DNA from: Bog-473 sp963840245
Lineage (GTDB): Bacteria > Actinomycetota > Acidimicrobiia > Acidimicrobiales > RAAP-2
Length of the DNA stretch: 64,000 bases
Reading direction: 5' to 3'
NCBI GenBank assembly: GCA_963840245.1
Contig: CAWIYI010000024.1
Coordinates: 124,001 to 188,000, forward strand
A program made the translations under genes and the position numbers. Numbering within the stretch: position 1 is the stretch's first letter; the number at the start of each line of letters is the position of its first letter. The notes beneath the pieces are model-generated. The model was not told where the DNA came from. It saw nothing but the letters and a program-made list of their open reading frames with translations, and ran no database searches. This document shows, piece after piece, positions 27,735-37,076 of the stretch.

Positions 27735-30700
27735 TCAGGAGAGGACGGCGCTCTGGCCGAGCAGGCGCTTGAGCTCGCCCACCAGGCCGTTGCGGCAGTC
27801 CACGTTGAACTCCGGCGGGAGGCGCAGGACCTTGGCGCCGACGTGGAGGAGGACCGGTGACTGCCCCGGATGCCCGCTCAGGACATCCTTCAAGCCGTCG
27901 ACCTTGGCGTCGGTGAGCACGCCCAGGGGCAGCGTGATGTGGAGGTCCTCCTGGCCCCGCTCGAGCACCGGCCGGGTCACCTCCATGCACACGATCTTCG
28001 GATCTTCCTCGCGGGTGTCGAGCCGGCCCCGTACGACCAGGATGGCGTCGTTCTCGATGAGGGCGCCGTACTCGGCCATCGTCTTGGGGAAGACGAAGAC
28101 CTCCATGGCGGCCTGGAGGTCCTCGAGCACGAACCGGGCCATGAGGTCGCCCTTCTTGGTGTAGGAGCGCCGCAGGTCGGTGACCACCCCGCCCACCGAC
28201 CGCACCGGCGAGCGGTCCCCCACCGCCGTGTCCTCCTCCCGCATGTCCGCCAGGGTGCTGTCGGCGTGCCGGGCCAGCGCCGCCTCGTAGCCCATGAGGG
28301 GGTGGTCGCTCACGTAGAGGCCGAGCATCTCCTTCTCGAAGGCCAGGCGCTGGGCCTTGTCGAACTCGGTGTCGGGGATGGCGACCTTGGCCCCACCCCA
28401 CCCGGGGTCGGCCGCCTCCCCCTCCTCCTCGAAGGCGGCGAAGAGGGTGGTGATGCCGAGATCCTGCTCCCGCCGGCGCTCGATCGAGCGGTCGACGATG
28501 GCTTCGAGGACCAGGCACAGGCCCTGGCGCGGATGGCCGAGCGAGTCGAAGCCGCCGCCCTTGACGAGCGACTCCATGGTGCGCTTGTTCAGCACCACGG
28601 GGTCGACCCGGGCGCAGAAGTCGAAGATGTCGGCGAAGGGCCCGTTGGCCGTGCGCTCGGCCACGATCCGCTCCACCAGGCTCTCGCCGACGTTGCGCAC
28701 CGCGGCCAGGCCGAAGACGATCGCCTGATTGGTGCCGTGCCGGTCCTCCCCCGTGCTGCGGTCCGGCGCGAACTCGGCCAGCGAGCGGTTGACGTCGGGC
28801 ACCAGCACGTCGATGCCCATCGACCGGCACTCGGCCAGGTACACCGCCGTCTTGTCCTTGTTGTCCTTCACCGAGGTGAGCAGCGCCGACATGTACTCGA
28901 CCGGGTAGTGCGCCTTGAGCCAGGCCGTCTGGTAGGCCACGAGTCCATAGCCGTAGGAGTGCGACTTGTTGAACGCGTAGTCGGCGAACGGCTCGATGAT
29001 GTCGAAGAGCTGCGTGCCCAGCACCTCGCCGTAGCCCTCGGTCACGCAGCCCGCGACGAACTTCTCGCGCTCGGCGGCGATCAGCTTGCGGATCTTCTTG
29101 CCGCACGCCTTGCGCAGGTTGTCGGCCTCCTCGAGGCTGTACCCGGCGAACTTCTGGGCGACCCGCATCACCGACTCCTGGTACAGCATGAGCCCGTAGG
29201 TGTCCTTGAGGATGGGCTCGATGTCCGGGTGCAGGTAGGTGAGCTCCTTGCGCCCGTTCTTCAGCTCGGGGTAGTCCCGGTGCATGTTGGCCGCCATGGG
29301 GCCCGGGCGGTACAGGGCCACGAGGGCGGCCACGTCGTCGAAGCTCGTCGGGGCGAGGGCGCGCAGGGTCTGGCGCATCGCCGCACCCTCGAGCTGGAAC
29401 ACCCCCACCGACTCGGCCCGGCGCAGCATCTCGAGCGTCGGCTCGTCGGCCAGGTCGACCGCGTCGATGTCGGGCCGCTCGCCCGTCTCGGCCTCGAACG
29501 AGGTCGAGGGCGCGCTCCATGACCGAGAGGTTGCGCAGGCCGAGGAAGTCCATCTTGAGCAGACCGAGGTCCTCGACCCCGTGCATCTCGTACTGGGTGA
29601 CGATGGGCGCGTCCTCGGCGTTGCCGCCGGCGTCGGGCTTGCGCTGGATCGGCAGGTAGTCGGTCAGCGGATCGCGGGAGATGACCACCGCCGCCGCATG
29701 GATGCCGTCCTGGCGTCGCAGGCCCTCGAGCCCGAGCGCGACCTCGATCACCTCCTTGGCGTCGGGGTCGGCGTCGCGCATGGCGCGCAGCTCGGCCGCC
29801 GCCGCGTACCCCTCCTCGTGCCCGTCGGTCTTGGTGATGCAGGCGTGCAACGGCGTGTCGCGGCCCATCACGAGGGGCGGCATGGCCTTGGCGATGCGGT
29901 CACCCACGATGTAGGGCTTGCCGAGCACGCGGGCGGCGTCGCGCACGGCGGCTCGCGCCTTGATCGTCGAGAACGTGATGACCTGGGCCACGCGGTCGCT
30001 GCCGTACTTCTCCGCCGCGTAGCGCATGACGTCGGCGCGGTAGCGCTCGTCGAAGTCCATGTCGATGTCGGGCATCTGCTTGCGGCCGGGGTTGAGGAAG
30101 CGCTCGAAGAGCAGGTCGTAGCGGATCGGGTCCAGGTCCACGATCTTGAGGCAGTAGGCCACGCAGCAGCCGGCCGCCGACCCCCGGCCGGGTCCCACCC
30201 GGATGTTCGACTCGCGGGCGAAGCGGATCAGGTCCCACACGACGAGGAAGTAGGCGGCGAAGCCCATGTTGCCGATGACACCCAGCTCGTAGTCGAGGCG
30301 CTCCGCCACCTCGGGGGGCAGCGCGGCGCCATAGCGCTCCCGGGCGCCGTCGTAGGTGAGGTCGCGGAGATAGGCCAGAGCCCGTTCCTCGTAGGTCTCG
30401 CCGCTGAACCGGTCCGGAACCGGGAACTCGGGCAGGCTCGGCTTCCCGAGCTCGATCTGCACGTCGGCCCTCTCCGCGATCAGCAGCGTGTTGTCGCACG
30501 CCTCGGGGACGTCGCGGAAGAGGTGGCGCATCTCGGCGGCCGTCTTCAGGTAGTGCTCGGTGCCCTCGAACTTGAAGCGGTTGGTGTCGGAGAGGAGGGC
30601 ACCGGTCTGCACGCAGAGCAGGGCGTCGTGGGCCACCGCGTCCTCGCGGTGGGTGTAATGGCTGTCGTTGGTGGCGAGGAGGGGGGCGTCCAGGCGACGG

Positions 30701-31326
30701 GCGATCTCGATCAGCTGCGGATTCGTCCGGTGCTGGTCGGCGATCCCGTGGTCCTGCAGCTCGACGAAGAGGTTGTCCCGTCCGAAGATGTCCTGCAGCC
30801 GGGCCGCTTTCTTCTCGGCCCCCTCGACGTCGCCGGCGAGCAGGGACTGGAGCACCACCCCGCCCAGGCACCCCGTCGTCGCGATCAGGCCGGTGTGGTG
30901 GCGCTCGAGGAGCTCCCAGTCGACGCGGGGCTTGTAGTAGTAGCCCTCGAGATAGGCCGCCGACGACAGCTGCATGAGGTTGCGGTAGCCCTGGACGGTC
31001 TCGGCCAGGAGCGTCAGGTGGTAGTAGAGCTTCTGGCCCCCTTCGGCATCGCCGCCGGTGTCGTCCACCCGTCCCCGGCGCACCGGCCGCTCCAGGCGCG
31101 AGTCGCCGGCCATGTAGGACTCGGTGCCGATGATGGGCAGGACGCCCTGGTCACGACAGGCCTTGTAGAAGTCGAGGACCCCGTACATGTTGCCGTGGTC
31201 CGTGATGCCCAGCGCGGGCTGGCCGTCCGCCACGGCGGCCGCCACCAGGTCCCCCACCCGGGCTGCCCCGTCCAGCATGGAGAACTCGGTGTGGGTGTGC
31301 AGATGCGTAAACGACCGCTCCGACAC
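27735..31326 (-). CDS. dnaE: DNA polymerase III alpha subunit (one frameshift)
   Basis: Replicative polymerase of the DnaE1 type, about 1,196 residues when joined. The PHP domain (THLHTHTEFSMLDGAARV, first 270 residues), the catalytic block with PDIDMDFDE, the GPGRGSAAG region, and the fingers and OB-fold C-terminus are all recognisable. The two halves are in different frames: an extra A at 29497-29498 breaks MERALDLV-EAETGERPDIDA. GTG 31326 is chosen because AAAGGAGG stands just upstream; an in-frame ATG at 31344 would put that site inside the gene. An indispensable gene with a single indel points to an assembly error. Confidence 0.95.
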
Positions 31327-31390
31327 CGGCCCTCCTTTCGCCATTTCTCGTGAAACTTACACCTGTGTGATTCTCCCCGGTCTCAGCAAT

Positions 31391-32044
31391 CTATCCCGCG
31401 GCGCGGAGCCGCAGGACGACCGATCCGGCCACTTTGTCATGCAGGGTCTGGCGCTTCGCGTCCCAGAGCGGGAACAGCATGTCGAGCAGCCAGATCAGGC
31501 CCAGGACGAAGAAGAGGAGCTCGATGAGGCGGAAGACCCCCTCGACCACGGCGCGTCCCAGCGCCCGCCCGTATCCGAGCACCCCGAGGGATCCCTCCCT
31601 GACCGCCCGGACGCCCACGGCCATCATGCCCACCGTCTGGCCGCGCGGCGCCCCGCACAGCAACGTGCCGTACGCGACGTAGAGCACGCCGGTGATGAGG
31701 AAGGGCACCGCCGAGATGTGCCGCCGCGCCGTGCCGCGCCGCGCCATCATGCGCACGTCGAGGGTGTGGCTGTGCCGGAAGAAGAGGAAGAGCACGCCGA
31801 GCACCACGAGGAAGATGACCGAGTCGATCAGGTAGCCGCCGACTCGGAGGCCCCAGGACGCGTACGACACGTTCCCGGATGCGGCGGGGTCACCGCCCGG
31901 GATCCGGGCACCCGCCGGGAAGGCGGGTGGACCGGGTGCCGCCGGGGGAGGGGGCGGTGCGTTGCCGGGGAACGACGGCGGCCGGGCCGGCCCCGCGCCG
32001 AGTCCGGTCCCGTCGGATTCGCCCGGTGCCGCGCTGTCCGTCAC
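31391..32044 (-). CDS. RDD family membrane protein
   Basis: A 217-residue inner-membrane protein. The first 65 residues are Pro/Gly/Ala-rich and cytosolic, then come several hydrophobic segments. The RDD-type signature is seen as the conserved Arg of SWGLRVGGYLIDSVI, and GAPRGQTVGMMAVGVRAV in the loop and LPLWDAKRQTLHDKVAGSVV at the end are classic for the family. The function of RDD proteins is mostly unknown (transport or ion homeostasis in some). It lies 64 bases after the dnaE start on the same strand. Confidence 0.88.
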   Translation of the reverse strand: MTDSAAPGESDGTGLGAGPARPPSFPGNAPPPPPAAPGPPAFPAGARIPGGDPAASGNVSYASWGLRVGGYLIDSVIFLVVLGVLFLFFRHSHTLDVRMMARRGTARRHISAVPFLITGVLYVAYGTLLCGAPRGQTVGMMAVGVRAVREGSLGVLGYGRALGRAVVEGVFRLIELLFFVLGLIWLLDMLFPLWDAKRQTLHDKVAGSVVLRLRAAG

Positions 32045-32081
32045 GCGGCCAGCCTCGCGTGGACCGGGGCCGCTCGTCTGC

Positions 32082-32600
32082 TCAGAGGTAGGCGCCCGTC
32101 CGTCCGGACTCGCCGGCCGAGGGCAGCCCCCGCTGGCGCATCTCCTCGAGCTGGGCCCGGGCCGCCATCTGCTGGGACATCAAGCTCGCCTGGATCCCTT
32201 GGAAGAGGCCCTCGAGCCACCCCACGAGTTGCGCCTGCGCGATGCGCAGCTCGGAGTCGCTGGGCGCGTCCGAGTCGAAGGGCAGCGCCATGCGGTCGAG
32301 CTCGGCCACGAGGTCCGGCGACAACCCTTCCGACAGCTCGTGGATCGACTGCTCATAGATCTCGCGCAGGCGCACCCGGCTCTTCTCGTCGAGCGGTGCC
32401 GAGCGCACCTCGTCGAGCAGCGTCTTGACCATGGAGCCGATGCGCAGCACCCGAGCCGGTTCGTTGACCGACTCCGTCTTCCGCTCCTCACCCGATTCGT
32501 CCCGGCTCCCGCCGGGGAGGACCTCGTCGGGCGAGATCGCCCCGGGCCCGTCACCGGCGACCACGCCGGCGGTCACCTCATTGTTCGTCGCTTCAGCCAT
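32082..32600 (-). CDS. bpa: Bacterial proteasome activator (Bpa/PafE)
   Basis: A 172-residue helical protein (DUF2587) that forms a ring on the 20S proteasome and opens its gate without ATP. The four-helix core is visible: RVLRIGSMVKTLLDEVRSAP, RVRLREIYEQSIHEL, LAELDRMALPF and AQAQLVGWLEGLFQGIQASL. The C-terminus GRTGAYL has the hydrophobic-Tyr-X tail that docks into the proteasome. ATG 32600 has GGAAGG five bases upstream. The first 45 residues are acidic and variable. Its presence implies a 20S proteasome elsewhere in the genome, as in mycobacteria. Confidence 0.92.
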   Translation of the reverse strand: MAEATNNEVTAGVVAGDGPGAISPDEVLPGGSRDESGEERKTESVNEPARVLRIGSMVKTLLDEVRSAPLDEKSRVRLREIYEQSIHELSEGLSPDLVAELDRMALPFDSDAPSDSELRIAQAQLVGWLEGLFQGIQASLMSQQMAARAQLEEMRQRGLPSAGESGRTGAYL

Positions 32601-32693
32601 GGTGCCTTCCGTCCCTGTTCGATCGTCGGGGTCGCCGGTCCGCACGGCGTGGGTCACGGCGACGGCCCCATGTTGCCACCCCCGGCAGGGCGG

Positions 32694-33884
32694 TCACGAG
32701 GCCCGCCAACCCAGGAGCGGGATGATCATCTCCGCCGACGTCAGGGATCCGTGCCGGGCCTTGAGCCGCAGCTCGCCGGTGTCGGCAGGGTCCAGGAACG
32801 CCGTCGGTGCGAATGGGACCAGCACGACATCGCCCAGGCGGGCCGCCACCACCGGCGAGGGCACGCCACCGAGCCAGCCCTCCTCGATGATCTGGTCCTT
32901 CGTCCGCACCCAGGCCACGTCGCCGTGGAGCGCCGACGCCATGGCCGCCACGTCTCCCGTCGCACCAGGACGGGTGTGCAACCAGCGGAACCGTCCTTCG
33001 CCGCTGATCAGCGTCACCGCCTCCATGATCTCGGGACCCAGAAGCTCGACGGAGCTGCCGACCTCGACCTGTCCGTGGTCGGCGGTCACGATGAGCACCG
33101 ATCCGGGCGGCAGAGCCTCCAGCACGTCACCGACGAGCCGATCGACCGCCCGGAGCTCGTCGTCGTAGTAGGGACCGAGCCCCTGGGCGTGGGCGACCTT
33201 GTCGATCCCCTCGTAGTAGGCGTAGACGAACGGGGCGCCGGCCGCGGTCAGCGCACGGACCGCGGTGAGGAGTCCCGCCGGCGTGTACCAGCGGTGCAGT
33301 TCGACGCGACCCAGGTGCGCAGCGGTGAACCCGGTCGGTCCGAAGTCGTAGCGCGTGACCACGGGGACCGGACCGCGGGCACCTGGGAACGACTCGAACG
33401 GCTGGAACGTCGGCGCCGGCACGGACATGCGCGCATCGACGCCCCGCAGCGACCACTGGAGGACGTTCATGACCTCGCCGTCCAGGGCCACGCGGTACCC
33501 GACGACCCCGTGTTCGGCCGGCACCCTGCCCGTCGCGAGGCTGGTCAGGGCGCAGGCGGTGGTGCTCGGGGCCACCGAGGAGATCGGCCCACCCACGCCG
33601 CTCGCCAGCATCGGCGCCAGGGCGCGGCGCTCCTGCAGCTGCTCCTCGCCGAGGCCGTCGATCACGAGCAGCACGACCTGCCCGGCCCCGCTCGCCGGCT
33701 CGGGGAACCACGCCGGCAGCGGGCTGGCGCCCGGGCTGGCGAGCTCGCCGAGCAGGGCGGGAACGACCCGATGGAGGCACGCCCCGTCCCAGTCGGGCAA
33801 TCGAGGGGTCGGCTGGCGGGCCGCCTGGTCGGCGCCTGGTTCCGCCGTCGACCTCGTCGCCCGGGCCACCACGCCGTCACTCAC
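32694..33884 (-). CDS. Alkaline phosphatase superfamily phosphodiesterase
   Basis: A 396-residue protein of the type I phosphodiesterase/nucleotide pyrophosphatase (alkaline phosphatase) superfamily. Metal-binding motifs are seen: VVLLVIDGLGEEQL with the first Asp, SVAPSTTACALTSLATGRVP with the nucleophile Thr, GIDKVAHAQG, and TADHGQVEV with Asp-His. No signal peptide is evident, so it may act in the cytoplasm. It is convergent with nothing and read after Bpa on the same strand. The substrate is not predictable. Confidence 0.88.
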   Translation of the reverse strand: MSDGVVARATRSTAEPGADQAARQPTPRLPDWDGACLHRVVPALLGELASPGASPLPAWFPEPASGAGQVVLLVIDGLGEEQLQERRALAPMLASGVGGPISSVAPSTTACALTSLATGRVPAEHGVVGYRVALDGEVMNVLQWSLRGVDARMSVPAPTFQPFESFPGARGPVPVVTRYDFGPTGFTAAHLGRVELHRWYTPAGLLTAVRALTAAGAPFVYAYYEGIDKVAHAQGLGPYYDDELRAVDRLVGDVLEALPPGSVLIVTADHGQVEVGSSVELLGPEIMEAVTLISGEGRFRWLHTRPGATGDVAAMASALHGDVAWVRTKDQIIEEGWLGGVPSPVVAARLGDVVLVPFAPTAFLDPADTGELRLKARHGSLTSAEMIIPLLGWRAS

Positions 33885-33948
33885 GGAGGGACACCCTACG
33901 ACCCACGCAGCCCCTCTACCGACGAAATGGCCGGTAGCATCGCATCTC

Positions 33949-34383
33949 GTGAGGGTCTCGACACGGGGTGACTACGCCAGCAGGGCGCTCCTCTCGCTGG
34001 CGCTCCACGGGGCCGAGATGCCGACCTCGGTCAAGGACATCGCGGTCCGCACCGGCCTGCCCCAGCCCTACCTCGAGCAGATCCTCCTGGCGCTGAAGGG
34101 AGCAGGCCTCGTCCGCTCCAAGCGCGGGGTTGGCGGCGGCTACGTGCTGGCCCGCCCACCCGAGGAGATCTCCCTGGCCCAGATCGTCTCGGCGGTCGAC
34201 GGCCCCATCGCCGCAGGCGACTTCGGGGAGCCCCACGAGAACGGGGCCTGCGACCACGAGGGCCAGTGCGTCCTGCTGGCCGTGTGGGCCGACGTCGGGG
34301 AGACCATCCGCACCCACCTGCAGTCCTACAGCCTGGCCGACATGGTCGACCGGGCTCAGGGGACGGCTGTGGCGACGGTCTGA
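33949..34383 (+). CDS. Rrf2 family transcriptional regulator
   Basis: A 144-residue winged-helix regulator starting at GTG 33949 (VRVSTRGDYASRALLSLALHG). The helix-turn-helix is TSVKDIAVRTGLPQPYLEQIL, and the wing is KRGVGGGYVLARP. The C-terminal half has CDHEGQC, two cysteines in the region where IscR, NsrR and RsrR bind an Fe-S cluster; the third cysteine of the classical set was not found. It may respond to Fe-S status or redox. It is divergent from the phosphodiesterase gene. Confidence 0.9.
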   Translation: MRVSTRGDYASRALLSLALHGAEMPTSVKDIAVRTGLPQPYLEQILLALKGAGLVRSKRGVGGGYVLARPPEEISLAQIVSAVDGPIAAGDFGEPHENGACDHEGQCVLLAVWADVGETIRTHLQSYSLADMVDRAQGTAVATV

Positions 34384-34475
34384 CCCGTCGGGCGGCTCAT
34401 CCCCACGGGTCTTCCGTCCTCATCGCCGGTCTCAATCCCCCCGTCTCACGTCCCTCGGGTCACCCCAGCCGGTTC

Positions 34476-35048
34476 TCATACCCTCAGGTTCCAGGCCTCG
34501 ATCGCCGGCCAGTCGAGCTCCCAGCCCAGCACGGAGACAGCGCCCGTGCGCAACAGGAAGAGCCGCCCCGCCACGGGGGGCAGTCCGAGCCACCGCGCCG
34601 TCAGCACGCGCAGGATGTGCCCGTGCGCCACGCACAGGGTGTCCGTCTCGAGCTTCCGTGCCCGCTCGATGACCCGATCGGCCCGGCGGCCGACGTCCGC
34701 CGCCCGTTCGCCCCCGGGCACGCCCTCGTCCCACAGCGTCCAGCCGGGCCGGGCCTGCCGGATCTCGGCCGTCGTCAGCCCCTCGTAGGCGCCGTAGTCC
34801 CACTCCATCAGGTCCGGATCCGGCTCACCCACGAAGCCGGCCAGGGTGCACGTCTCCTCGGCCCGGACCAGCGGGCTGGTCAGCACCTGCCCGAACGAGG
34901 TCGGACCGAACTCGCGGACGAGCTCTCCAGCGGCTTTTGCCTGCTCACAACCCACGGCGAGCAGGGGAATATCCGTCCGTCCGGTGTGTTTTCCATTCTG
35001 GGACCATTCCGTTGCCCCATGTCGGAGCAGCACCATGCGGCCGGACAT
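34476..35048 (-). CDS. Histidine phosphatase family protein
   Basis: A 190-residue phosphoglycerate-mutase-like enzyme. The catalytic RHG is in VLLRHGATEW near residue 8, the second arginine-containing block is LTSPLVRAEETC near 58, the acid is in WDYGAYEG near 83 and the second catalytic His is in VAHGHILRVL near 149. ATG 35048 gives a normal start. Cofactor-dependent phosphatases of this type act on many phosphometabolites; no specific substrate is indicated. Confidence 0.88.
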   Translation of the reverse strand: MSGRMVLLRHGATEWSQNGKHTGRTDIPLLAVGCEQAKAAGELVREFGPTSFGQVLTSPLVRAEETCTLAGFVGEPDPDLMEWDYGAYEGLTTAEIRQARPGWTLWDEGVPGGERAADVGRRADRVIERARKLETDTLCVAHGHILRVLTARWLGLPPVAGRLFLLRTGAVSVLGWELDWPAIEAWNLRV

Positions 35049-35128
35049 GGGCCGTAGACCAGCACGAGCCGGCAATCGGCGCAACTCACCCCGAACACCC
35101 CCATGGAATGATCCCGAGACCGGCACGG

Positions 35129-35137
35129 TTATACACA
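35129..35137 (+). promoter_or_regulatory. DnaA-box-like site TTATACACA
   Basis: A full match to the DnaA consensus TTATNCACA, 68 bp upstream of the sigma-factor start. A single 9-mer can occur by chance, but DnaA is known to regulate promoters through such boxes. Confidence 0.4.
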
Positions 35138-35204
35138 GCGGGTTGATCCCGGAATCGCCCGGGTACGTACGACTGAGAGTGAGCGAAGAGGGTCTGGAGC
35201 GAAG

Positions 35205-36041
35205 ATGAAGAGCGCGGTGAGCACGTCGGACACGTTGGGATTGATGTTGCGTGACCTCGACCAGTTCCCAATGCCCGACCACGAGCAGCAGGTCGAGCTG
35301 GCCAAGAGGGTCGCGGCGGGCGACGATGCTGCGCGGAAGCAGATGGTGGCGGCCAACCTCCGCCTCGTCGTGCACTGGGCCCGCCGGTACCAGGACCGCG
35401 GCGTCGACATGGCCGATCTGGTCCAGGAGGGCACGTTCGGCCTCATGCGTGCCGTGGACAAGTTCGACTGGGAGCGGGGCTTCCGGTTCTCGACGTACGC
35501 CACTTGGTGGATCCGCCAGGCCCTCCAGCGCGCGGTCCAGCAGCACGGCCGCACGATCCGCATCCCCCTCGAGGTCGGTGAGCAGATCCAGCGCCTCGAG
35601 CTGACGAAGTCGGAGCTGGCCAGCACGTTGGGCCGGACGCCCACCGTGGCCGAGCTCGACGAGGCGACGGGCATGACCGCAGACGAGCGGGAATATCTCG
35701 AGGACGTGGCCCGCGTGACCGCATCGTTGGACCAGCCCGCCGCACTCGAGTCGTCCACCACGTTGGGTGAGCTGGTGGCTCCCGACGATTCGGACTTCGT
35801 GGCCGACGTCGAGGAGACCATGGTCTACGAGCGAGTCCGCGACGCGGTCGAACGCTTGCCCGGCCTCCAGCGTGATGTGCTCCGACTCCGATTCGGCTTC
35901 GACGGCGATTCCCCTGCCTCGTTGCAGTCGACGGCGGAGCGGCTCGGAGTGGGCGTCCGCCGGGTGCGCCGGGCGGAGGAGGAGGCGCTGGCTGCGCTGT
36001 CGTTCGATGCCGACGTGCTCGGCGTCCACGAGGCGGCCTGA
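35205..36041 (+). CDS. RNA polymerase sigma-70 family factor (group 2-like)
   Basis: A 278-residue RpoD-like sigma factor without the long N-terminal region of the primary factor. Region 1.2 begins near residue 9 (DTLGLMLRDLDQFP), region 2 includes the -10 recognition helix RFSTYATWWIRQAL near 106, region 3 is present (about 135-195), and region 4 ends with the HTH SLQSTAERLGVGVRRVRRAEEEAL. The ATG has GGAG five bases upstream. Group 2 factors serve stress or stationary-phase genes. A DnaA-box-like site lies upstream. It converges with rluD across a tandem repeat. Confidence 0.92.
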   Translation: MKSAVSTSDTLGLMLRDLDQFPMPDHEQQVELAKRVAAGDDAARKQMVAANLRLVVHWARRYQDRGVDMADLVQEGTFGLMRAVDKFDWERGFRFSTYATWWIRQALQRAVQQHGRTIRIPLEVGEQIQRLELTKSELASTLGRTPTVAELDEATGMTADEREYLEDVARVTASLDQPAALESSTTLGELVAPDDSDFVADVEETMVYERVRDAVERLPGLQRDVLRLRFGFDGDSPASLQSTAERLGVGVRRVRRAEEEALAALSFDADVLGVHEAA

Positions 36042-36070
36042 CCCTCCGGCGCCGGGCGGGTGGCCGCCCC

Positions 36071-36170
36071 ACCTACGTGGTGAGGCCTTCACATACGTGG
36101 TGAGGCCTTCACATACGTGGTGAGGCCTTCACATACGTGGTGAGGCCTTCAGATACGTGGTGAGGTCTTC
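36071..36170. repeat. Five 20-bp tandem repeats over the end of rluD
   Basis: Units at 36071, 36091, 36111, 36131 and 36151 read ACATACGTGGTGAGGCCTTC with one or two differences in the outermost copies. The array bridges the gap between the convergent sigma factor and rluD and extends into the rluD 3' end. The unit length is not a multiple of three, so copy changes alter the RluD C-terminus and stop. Each unit holds AGGCCT with flanking inverted bases. Confidence 0.85.
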
Positions 36171-37076
36171 CGGCAGAGGTGACGTGCACTCCGTGCGCGC
36201 TCCGGTCGTCGGGTGCTCGAAGGCGAGTTTGAAGGCGTGCAGGAAGAACCGCCCCGAACCGAGCCGCTTGTCCGGCGTCCCGTAGCGGGCATCTCCCACC
36301 ACCGGGTGTCCGACGGCCGCCATGTGGACGCGTATCTGATGGGTCCGACCACTCTGCAGCGCGAGCTCGAGCAGGGTCGTCGGCCGCTCTCCGCCTCGAC
36401 GCTCCAGAACGGTGTACGAGGTGCGGGCGGCCTTCCCCGAGGCCGTCACCGCCATCTTCGTCGGCGTGCGGGTCGAGCGGCCGATGGGCGCCTCCACCTC
36501 GCCCCGCTCCTCCGTCACGTCGCCCTCGACGAGGGCCAGGTACCGGCGTTCCATCGTCCTGGTCGCCAATTGGTCGACCAGCGCCCGAAAAGCCTCCTCG
36601 GTGCGGGCGACGGCCAGGAGCCCCGAGGTGCCCTTGTCGAGACGGTGCACGATGCCGGGCCGGTCGGGTGGGCACACACCGGCTGCCACCAACTCGGACA
36701 GGTCGGGGAACCGGGCCAGGAGCCCACCGACCAGGGTCCCTTCGTCGTGGCCGGCCCCCGGGTGCACCACCAGCCCCGCCGGCTTGTCGACCACCGCCAC
36801 CGCGTCGTCGGCAAACACAACCTCGAAGCGCACCCCCGGTTCCGCCTCGACCCCCCCGTCTCGGGCTGCGGGAAGCACGATCGTCACGATGGCCCCCTCC
36901 CGGAGCACGGTGCGTCCCACCGAGACCGGCGAGCCGTCGACCAGCACCCGGCCGTCGGCAATCAGTTGCGAGGCCAGCCCCCGGGACACGTCGGCCACCA
37001 TGGCCACGGCCCGGTCCACCCGGACGCCGGCCAGGAGCGCCGGGACCTCGGTCGAGATGGTCTCGCCCTCGCTCAC
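36129..37076 (-). CDS. rluD: RluD-type pseudouridine synthase
   Basis: Modifies uridines of 23S rRNA. The 315-residue protein has an N-terminal S4 domain (about 15-75, VRVDRAVAMVADVSRGLASQLI), the catalytic Asp in RLDKGTSGLLAVART near residue 140, and QSGRTHQIRVHMAAVGHPVVGD downstream. GTG 37076 overlaps the lspA stop by four bases. The last 12 residues (TTYLKASPRM) come from a 20-bp tandem repeat that continues past the stop, so the natural C-terminus is uncertain. Confidence 0.92.
   Translation of the reverse strand: MSEGETISTEVPALLAGVRVDRAVAMVADVSRGLASQLIADGRVLVDGSPVSVGRTVLREGAIVTIVLPAARDGGVEAEPGVRFEVVFADDAVAVVDKPAGLVVHPGAGHDEGTLVGGLLARFPDLSELVAAGVCPPDRPGIVHRLDKGTSGLLAVARTEEAFRALVDQLATRTMERRYLALVEGDVTEERGEVEAPIGRSTRTPTKMAVTASGKAARTSYTVLERRGGERPTTLLELALQSGRTHQIRVHMAAVGHPVVGDARYGTPDKRLGSGRFFLHAFKLAFEHPTTGARTECTSPLPEDLTTYLKASPRM

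Noticed and set aside
29284..31353. Long plus-strand open frame opposite dnaE
   Set aside because: Low-complexity antisense frame over a clearly conserved polymerase gene.
36071..36170. CRISPR array
   Set aside because: Five copies of 20 bp lie head to tail without unique spacers and there are no cas genes nearby.
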